Source: SIG424 sp045546695 (GTDB lineage Bacteria > Bacillota > Clostridia > UBA1212 > UBA1255). From it: a stretch of 18,188 nt of DNA. The notes below the pieces were generated by a model. It ran no database searches. It saw nothing but the letters and a program-made list of their open reading frames with translations, and was not told the origin of the DNA. The stretch is from the NCBI GenBank assembly GCA_045546695.1, contig JAZQDE010000005.1:1-18188 (forward strand). Direction: 5' to 3'. Shown piece by piece: positions 14,347 to 18,188 of the stretch. Within the stretch, counting starts at the first letter, position 1, and each line of letters starts with the position of its first letter. Both the position numbers and the translations under genes were made by a program.

Positions 14347-14423
14347 CGAGATGTGGCTCAGTTTGGTAGAGCGCTGCGTTCGGGACGCAGAAGCCGCAGG
14401 TTCAAATCCTGTCATCTCGACCA
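14347..14423 (+). tRNA. tRNA-Pro, anticodon CGG
   Basis: A complete cloverleaf can be drawn. The acceptor stem is CGAGATG/CATCTCG and the D arm is GCTC/GAGC with an AGTTTGGTA loop. The anticodon arm is CTGCG/CGCAG with loop TTCGGGA (anticodon CGG, reading CCG). The T arm is GCAGG/CCTGT with loop TTCAAAT. The discriminator base is A and CCA is encoded in the DNA. The gene is flanked by its own promoter and a terminator. Confidence 0.95.
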
Positions 14424-14428
14424 CATGA

Positions 14429-14480
14429 AAATAATCCGAACATTCTCTTACTTGGAGAGTCGTTCGGATTATTTGTTTTA
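14429..14480 (+). terminator. Intrinsic terminator after tRNA-Pro
   Basis: AAATAATCCGAAC (14429-14441) pairs perfectly over 13 bases with GTTCGGATTATTT (14462-14474). An inner TCTC/GAGA hairpin and a trailing T-rich TTTGTTTTAT complete it. It follows the CCA end by five bases and also ends transcription from the upstream operon. Confidence 0.85.
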
Positions 14481-14517
14481 TTCGAGTATCCTAACTTTAA
14501 TAGCAAGAAATGAAAAT

Positions 14518-14551
14518 AGCCTCCGACAAGAAAAATTGTCGGTGGCTTTTC
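14518..14551 (-). terminator. Intrinsic terminator of the Mn catalase gene
   Basis: AGCC-t-CCGACAA (14518-14529) pairs with TTGTCGG-t-GGCT (14536-14547). The hairpin lies about 38 bases beyond the stop codon of the minus-strand gene. T-rich tracts on both sides make it able to act in both directions. Confidence 0.72.
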
Positions 14552-14588
14552 TAATGCACGATAGAGTATTTGGTAACAGTAATTATTT

Positions 14589-15251
14589 TCACTTAAACGC
14601 CGGAGCGTGGGTCTCGCCCGTTGCAAAAGCATTCGGTCCGGGATCGGACATAGAGAAATACATTTTCGCTGCTTTGGTAGTGCCGAAGTCGCGATTGGAA
14701 CCGGTGTTTTGCACTTTGTTGAAGGCGTCGCGGAACATCTGATTATGCGCTTCCTCACGGTTGAGGAGGAAATCAATGGTTTCTCTGACCTTATTATCCT
14801 CGATCTGACGGTAAAGATATTCATATACGACCTTTGCTCTTTGCTCTGATGCGATGTTAGAGAGCAAGTCAGCGCACAGGTCACCCGTCACGGTAACGTA
14901 ATCGCCCGTCCAAGAATATCCCGAGGAATTGATAAGTCCGGGATTCAGTCCGAGCAGAACGTGCGTTTGCACCTCGCCCGCTTGCACCTTGGTCGCGTCC
15001 ACGTCGTGACCGTTGAGGAGATTGATTGTCTGTGCTACCATCTCCATGTGCCCCAGCTCCTCGGCGGCAATATCAAGGAAAAGATCCTTGATCTCGGGAT
15101 CTTTGATTCTGAAGCTTTGCGACATATACTGCATTGCCGCCTTTAGCTCGCCGTTACCCCCGCCAAGCTGCTCCTGAAGCAGTACGGCATACTGTGGATT
15201 CGGTCTTTCGACCTCTACGGGATGAAATAACTGTTTTTCGTGTTTGAACAT
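14589..15251 (-). CDS. cotJC: Manganese catalase, CotJC-like spore coat type
   Basis: The 220-residue protein starts at 15251 behind GGAGG. It has the four-helix di-manganese site of non-haem catalases: Glu35 (NGELKAAMQY), Glu65 and His68 (AAEELGHMEM), Glu136 (ASEQRAKVVYEY) and His169 (REEAHNQMF). Such enzymes break down hydrogen peroxide. The length and the N-terminal MFKHEKQLFHPVEVERPNPQ match the CotJC branch, made during sporulation in Bacillus and also common in non-sporulating gut anaerobes. The cotJA and cotJB partners are absent. The gene is clearly richer in G and C, especially at third codon positions, than its neighbours, and it lies alone on the minus strand between a tRNA and a headless phosphatase gene. 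This suggests acquisition by transfer. Confidence 0.92.
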   Translation of the reverse strand: MFKHEKQLFHPVEVERPNPQYAVLLQEQLGGGNGELKAAMQYMSQSFRIKDPEIKDLFLDIAAEELGHMEMVAQTINLLNGHDVDATKVQAGEVQTHVLLGLNPGLINSSGYSWTGDYVTVTGDLCADLLSNIASEQRAKVVYEYLYRQIEDNKVRETIDFLLNREEAHNQMFRDAFNKVQNTGSNRDFGTTKAAKMYFSMSDPGPNAFATGETHAPAFK

Positions 15252-15271
15252 AGGATATTTAACCTCCGTTT

Positions 15272-16609
15272 ATGGATTTGATACTATTATTTCCCATAAT
15301 GCGAGGGCATATACTGCTACATCCGATGTTTATGAGAGATGCGTCATATTACAGTAGCATGTTTATGCAGATTCTTATATTCGCAACGCTCTCAGATGAT
15401 ATAAACTCTACTGTTGCCACATTAAAACAGTATATTGCCGATGCAGCAGCCAGAATAGACAAAGAGCTTGAATACGCAAAACAGATTCAGCTTTCTGCAC
15501 TGCCTACGAATTTCCCTGACAGTGAAGATTTTGATGTATATGCAAATATGATTGCAGCAAAAGAAGTCGGTGGCGATTTTTACGATTTCTATAAAATAGA
15601 TGATAAGACTGTTGCATTTCTTATAGCTGACGTTTCAGGTAAAGGAATTCCTGCGGCTATGTTTATGATGACAGCCAAGACGATTATCAAGGACCTTGCT
15701 GAAAACGGTATACCGGTGAATGAGATTTTCACAAAAGCAAATGAAAAACTCTGCGAAAATAATGAATCGGGTATGTTTGTTACGGCATGGATGGGTATAC
15801 TTGATATTGAGACCGGAAAATTAACGTATGCAAATGCCGGCCATAATCCGCCGCTTCTGCTCAGGGCAGGTGGAGAGTTTGAATATCTCAAATCAAGAGC
15901 CGGTTTTGTCCTTGCCGGAATGGAATGTGTACGTTATCGTGTAAATGAGTTGACTCTATCTGCTGAAGACCGTATATTCTTATATACAGATGGTGTAACC
16001 GAAGCGACGGATTCAAACAATGAACTGTACGGAGAGGATCGTCTGCTCGCTACTATTAATAGCAACAAAAATGTTGGGGCTGTTGAATTGCTCCCGATAA
16101 TTAAAGCGGATATAGATGCTTTTGTCGGTGAGGCTCCTCAGTTTGATGATATTACGATGTTAATATTTGACTATAAACACAAAAAAGGAAGTGGTAATAA
16201 TATGACAACCAGAGTTTTTCCTGCAAAAACCGAAGAACTTGACAATGTTATTGCATTTGTCGAAGAGTCCTTAGAATCGTTCGGAGCTTCTATGAAGGTA
16301 ACAATGTCAGTTTGTGTTGCAATCGAAGAAGTGTTTGTAAATGTTGCTCATTACGCATATCCTGACGCTGAAGGCGACGTTCGTTTTGATATCAGCTTTG
16401 ATGAAGAGAGTCGTAACGTCACATTCGTAATGTCTGACAAGGGTATTGCATTTGATCCACTCAAAAAAGCGGACCCGGATATTACACTCTCTGCAGATGA
16501 ACGCGAAATCGGGGGACTCGGCATTTTCATTACTAAAAAAACGATGACATCAGTCTCTTATTCTTACGAAAACGGACAGAATATATTGACGATGGTAAAA
16601 AATATATAA
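15272..16609 (+). CDS. SpoIIE-type PP2C phosphatase fused to an HATPase (RsbW-like) kinase domain
   Basis: Residues about 65-300 form a PP2C-type phosphatase with the metal-binding motifs EVGGDFYD (98-105, Asp102), IADVSGKG (118-125, Asp120), YTDGVTEA (238-245, Asp240) and FDDIT (291-295). The preceding helix (44-78) resembles the coiled linker that normally follows a sensor domain. Residues 311-445 form a GHKL ATPase of the anti-sigma kinase type, with N box EEVFVNVAHYAY (352-363, Asn357), SDKGIAFDP (388-396) and GGLGI (414-418). Both enzymes would act on a STAS protein such as the one encoded next. The N-terminal 40 residues look unlike a sensor domain and ATG 15272 has no ribosome binding site, so the gene is probably missing its 5' part. 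An internal start at 16202 could make the kinase alone. Confidence 0.85.
   Translation: MDLILLFPIMRGHILLHPMFMRDASYYSSMFMQILIFATLSDDINSTVATLKQYIADAAARIDKELEYAKQIQLSALPTNFPDSEDFDVYANMIAAKEVGGDFYDFYKIDDKTVAFLIADVSGKGIPAAMFMMTAKTIIKDLAENGIPVNEIFTKANEKLCENNESGMFVTAWMGILDIETGKLTYANAGHNPPLLLRAGGEFEYLKSRAGFVLAGMECVRYRVNELTLSAEDRIFLYTDGVTEATDSNNELYGEDRLLATINSNKNVGAVELLPIIKADIDAFVGEAPQFDDITMLIFDYKHKKGSGNNMTTRVFPAKTEELDNVIAFVEESLESFGASMKVTMSVCVAIEEVFVNVAHYAYPDAEGDVRFDISFDEESRNVTFVMSDKGIAFDPLKKADPDITLSADEREIGGLGIFITKKTMTSVSYSYENGQNILTMVKNI
16185..16204 (+). promoter_or_regulatory. Internal ribosome binding site and ATG at the phosphatase/kinase junction
   Basis: AAGGAAG at 16185-16191 is followed ten bases later by an in-frame ATG at 16202. 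Translation from there would give a 135-residue protein (MTTRVFPAKTEELDNVIAFV...) that begins just where stand-alone RsbW-type kinases begin. The GSGNN residues of the fusion are simply the translated binding-site region. Confidence 0.5.
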
Positions 16610-16630
16610 ATTCAGAAAGGATTAATCAAA

Positions 16631-16927
16631 ATGACTATTGATATTAAAAAGAATGATACTCAGACAACATTAATAATTTCAGGCAGACTGGACACGACTA
16701 CTGCTCCGGACCTTGACAAGACATTAAACGAAGATATAGAGGGTACAACAGAGCTCGTGCTGGACTTCAGCGCTGTTGAATATGTATCAAGTGCGGGACT
16801 CCGCGTTCTTCTTGGCGCACAGAAAAAGATGCAGAAGATCGGCGGTATGAAGCTTACAGGTGTATGTGAGGAAGTAATGGAAGTCTTTGAAATGACAGGA
16901 TTTTCAGATATTTTAACAATAGAATAA
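16631..16927 (+). CDS. STAS-domain anti-anti-sigma factor (SpoIIAA/RsbV-like)
   Basis: The 98-residue single-domain protein has the STAS fold signature: GRLDTTTAPDLDKTL (18-32), a central strand ELVLDFSAVEYV (41-52) and the phosphorylation loop SSAGLRVLL (53-61), where Ser54 is the expected phosphoserine. In partner switching, the unphosphorylated protein binds the anti-sigma kinase and frees a sigma factor; the kinase inactivates it and a PP2C phosphatase reactivates it. It lies 21 bases after the fused phosphatase-kinase gene, behind GAAAGG, so both are probably co-transcribed. No sigma factor gene is visible nearby, so the output target is unknown and may not be a sigma factor. Confidence 0.93.
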   Translation: MTIDIKKNDTQTTLIISGRLDTTTAPDLDKTLNEDIEGTTELVLDFSAVEYVSSAGLRVLLGAQKKMQKIGGMKLTGVCEEVMEVFEMTGFSDILTIE

Positions 16928-16937
16928 GGAGCATAAA

Positions 16938-17137
16938 ATGAAATAAAATATTTGTAAAATTGAAAAAGGCGCACAAGATCTTTCTGCCGTTTTAAAAGAG
17001 AGTGAAAAAACAGCTCTTCAGACAGTAAGAATCAACTTATCAATGTTGCAAAGAATAAGAAAAATTCTGCTGCAGTTGGTATTATAGGCAGAATTCGTGC
17101 GGCTATAGGATATTGGGAGTTTTACGGTGATTTCCAG
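16938..17137 (+). pseudogene. Remnant of a second ATP-binding (anti-sigma kinase-like) gene
   Basis: A good ribosome binding site (AAGGAG) precedes ATG 16938, but the third codon is TAA. The same frame then continues with protein-like sequence (NICKIEKGAQDLSAVLKESE) and ends at 17087. From about 17030 the protein-like reading moves to another frame (KNSAAVGIIGRIRAAIGYWE), which runs into the S41 remnant. At least one nonsense codon, one frameshift and a large internal loss are needed to explain it. The two pieces resemble, from memory, the start and end of ATP-binding proteins that follow STAS genes in clostridia. That identification is tentative; the broken state is directly visible. Confidence 0.5.
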
Positions 17138-17638
17138 ATGCTCAATGGCTACAGACAAGAACAGAAGCCCGAACCGTATGAGGAAATAGGCAATACCGCA
17201 TTTTTTACTTTTGATGCTTTCACGTCTGCAACAAAAGATTATTATGCAAATTCTCCGCTTGATGGTGGCTTTGCAGATGAGGTCGGCCTGATATCATATG
17301 CTCACGCTATGATTAACCGTGAAAACAGCCCGATTGAGAATGTTGTAATAGACCTTGCGACAAATACAGGCGGCCATATGGATGGCGGTATTTTCCTTGT
17401 TTCATGGATTCTCGGTAATGCACTTATGCATATAGAAGATCCGATAAGAGGAGCGCAGGGTACGTATATGTACAGAGCAGACGTAAATCTTGACGGTGCT
17501 TTTGATGAAAAGGACGTACTTACAGGTAAAAACGTCTATCTTCTGACATCTCCTATTACATTTTCATGTGCAAATTACGTTGCAAATGCACTTAAAGAGT
17601 CAAATTACAGCCTGGATGAAGGTATTGCGCCTGATTAG
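17138..17638 (+). pseudogene. S41-family (C-terminal processing protease-like) peptidase, truncated
   Basis: The 166-codon frame contains typical S41 sequence: NTAFFTFDAF, IENVVIDLATNTGGHMDGG, a Ca-binding-like ADVNLDGAFDEKD loop and the nucleophile region TSPITFSCANYVANALKES. Immediately after this it jumps to YSLDEGIAPD and stops. In S41 peptidases of this type the nucleophile region is followed by several tens of residues (usually a glycine-rich GGG stretch and beta strands) before a DxGxxPD motif near the end. An internal deletion of that part is the simplest explanation. The N-terminal domain is also missing, since the open frame joins the kinase-like remnant upstream. No ribosome binding site precedes ATG 17138. 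It is probably non-functional. Confidence 0.7.
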
Positions 17639-17991
17639 TGGTATTGATTACTGTTTTCACGCTTGTATTTGCCGGTTGCAAAGATATGGTTGATTATAGT
17701 CAGTATTCATTTACTGACGTGACATGGACGAGGCAAGGTGAGCATGATGAAGAGACAATACGTTTTGGATCTGACGGAAGCTTTAATTATTCATGTGCAT
17801 GCGGTAATCCCGTAAACGATGCGGACGTTTGCGAAGGATATACATATGACGACGAGACGAAAACGATTACACTCACGTGTATTGAAGAGATAGAAGGAAT
17901 GATCACTACCATTACTGTTGAAAAATACGATGACACCAGTCTTCATCTTAAATTTGGAGACGAGACAAGAGTGTTTACAAAAGCAGAATAA
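17638..17991 (+). CDS. Small lipoprotein, probably missing its true start
   Basis: The frame opens with GTG overlapping the stop codon of the S41 remnant (TAGTG) and encodes 117 residues. The first 14 (VLITVFTLVFAGC after the start) look like the hydrophobic core and lipobox of a lipoprotein signal peptide, with Cys14, but the usual positively charged N-terminus is absent and there is no good ribosome binding site. The mature part (SFTDVTWTRQGEHDEETIRF, then YTYDDETKTITL) looks like a small beta-barrel or lipocalin-like domain common in clostridial lipoproteins. A deletion that fused the S41 tail to this gene would explain the missing start. It may be translated by coupling, but it is more likely a remnant. 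Confidence 0.5.
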   Translation: MVLITVFTLVFAGCKDMVDYSQYSFTDVTWTRQGEHDEETIRFGSDGSFNYSCACGNPVNDADVCEGYTYDDETKTITLTCIEEIEGMITTITVEKYDDTSLHLKFGDETRVFTKAE

Positions 17992-18062
17992 AATAGCATA
18001 TTAAAAAGTATACGAGCATTTGCCTGTCAACCATAAGCGAAAATGTCCCGGGAAAGTTGAAC

Positions 18063-18095
18063 CATCAGCTCTTGATAATCAGGGCTGATGTTTTT
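18063..18095 (+). terminator. Intrinsic terminator
   Basis: CATCAGC (18063-18069) pairs with GCTGATG (18084-18090), the stem extends by three more pairs (TCT/AGG), and five T follow directly. It would end transcription from the lipoprotein remnant and the genes before it. Confidence 0.75.
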
Positions 18096-18113
18096 CTAAT
18101 TTAATGCGGAGAT

Positions 18114-18171
18114 ATTAGAAAAAACGTTGTTTTTAGCATTGGAAATCGTGAAAATCATTGTTTTTTCTAAT
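18114..18171. repeat. 12-bp perfect inverted repeat in AT-rich DNA
   Basis: ATTAGAAAAAAC (18114-18125) is matched exactly by its reverse complement GTTTTTTCTAAT (18160-18171), with 34 bases between. A related TTTTTCTAAT also occurs at 18091-18100, just after the terminator. The role is unknown: binding sites of a dimeric regulator or an element edge are possible. Confidence 0.45.
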
Positions 18172-18188
18172 GTAGCACAGTTTAATTA

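Noticed and set aside
14326..14742. Plus-strand open frame across the tRNA-Pro gene and into the catalase gene
   Set aside because: It runs through a tRNA, two terminators and antisense to a well-supported enzyme gene.
1..18188. CRISPR arrays, prophage genes, toxin-antitoxin pairs or a new defence cluster
   Set aside because: No regularly spaced repeats, no phage structural or integrase genes, and no toxin, nuclease or defence-type domains were seen on either strand.

Overview
The window looks like chromosomal DNA of an anaerobic, low-G+C Gram-positive bacterium (Bacillota, Clostridia; a finer placement is not possible by eye). The evidence is a clostridial-type rpmF - DUF512 radical SAM - der - plsY gene run, a PstA/DarA-type cyclic-di-AMP receptor, a CotJC-like manganese catalase, a SpoIIE-type phosphatase/anti-sigma/STAS partner-switching set, strong GGAGG ribosome binding sites and AT-rich sigma-A promoters.

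Layout. (1) 1-1270, minus strand: accessory, partly decayed DNA. It holds the start of a GNAT acetyltransferase running off the window edge, a headless GNAT remnant, a terminator, and a lipoprotein gene split by a 7-bp homopolymer frameshift. (2) 1592-5555, plus strand: a membrane-anchored SHOCT-domain protein, an HD-domain phosphohydrolase with its own promoter, an unrecognised five-helix membrane protein, and a large cytoplasmic GH99-like protein with a C-terminal CBM9-like domain. (3) 5575-9198: the housekeeping core, with a strong promoter and structured leader before rpmF, then the DUF512 radical SAM protein, the ribosome-assembly GTPase Der and the acyl-phosphate:glycerol-3-phosphate acyltransferase PlsY. 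(4) 9217-14310: a tight five-gene run: an ABC exporter with an N-terminal extension and zinc ribbon, its DUF1854 partner, a c-di-AMP receptor, a small four-cysteine TSCPD protein and a sialate-O-acetylesterase-like lipoprotein. (5) 14307-14480: tRNA-Pro(CGG) with its own promoter and a strong terminator. (6) 14518-15251, minus strand: a CotJC-like Mn catalase gene, visibly richer in G+C than its neighbours. (7) 15272-16927: a PP2C (SpoIIE-type) phosphatase fused to an HATPase (RsbW-like) domain, followed by a STAS anti-anti-sigma factor. (8) 16938-17991: a chain of broken genes (a second anti-sigma-like kinase remnant, an S41 peptidase with an internal deletion, a lipoprotein missing its start), then a terminator and unexplained inverted repeats.

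How the genes may work together. Region 3 is a growth and translation operon. Region 4 couples a putative exporter and its DUF1854 partner with a second-messenger receptor, which is the most interesting functional association here. Region 7 is a compact partner switch in which the STAS protein should be the shared substrate of kinase and phosphatase. I found no CRISPR array, phage module, intact insertion sequence or convincing new defence system. The items most worth checking are the exporter/DUF1854/c-di-AMP receptor operon, the fused phosphatase-kinase with a preserved internal start, the A-run frameshift in the lipoprotein gene, and the decay zone at the right end.
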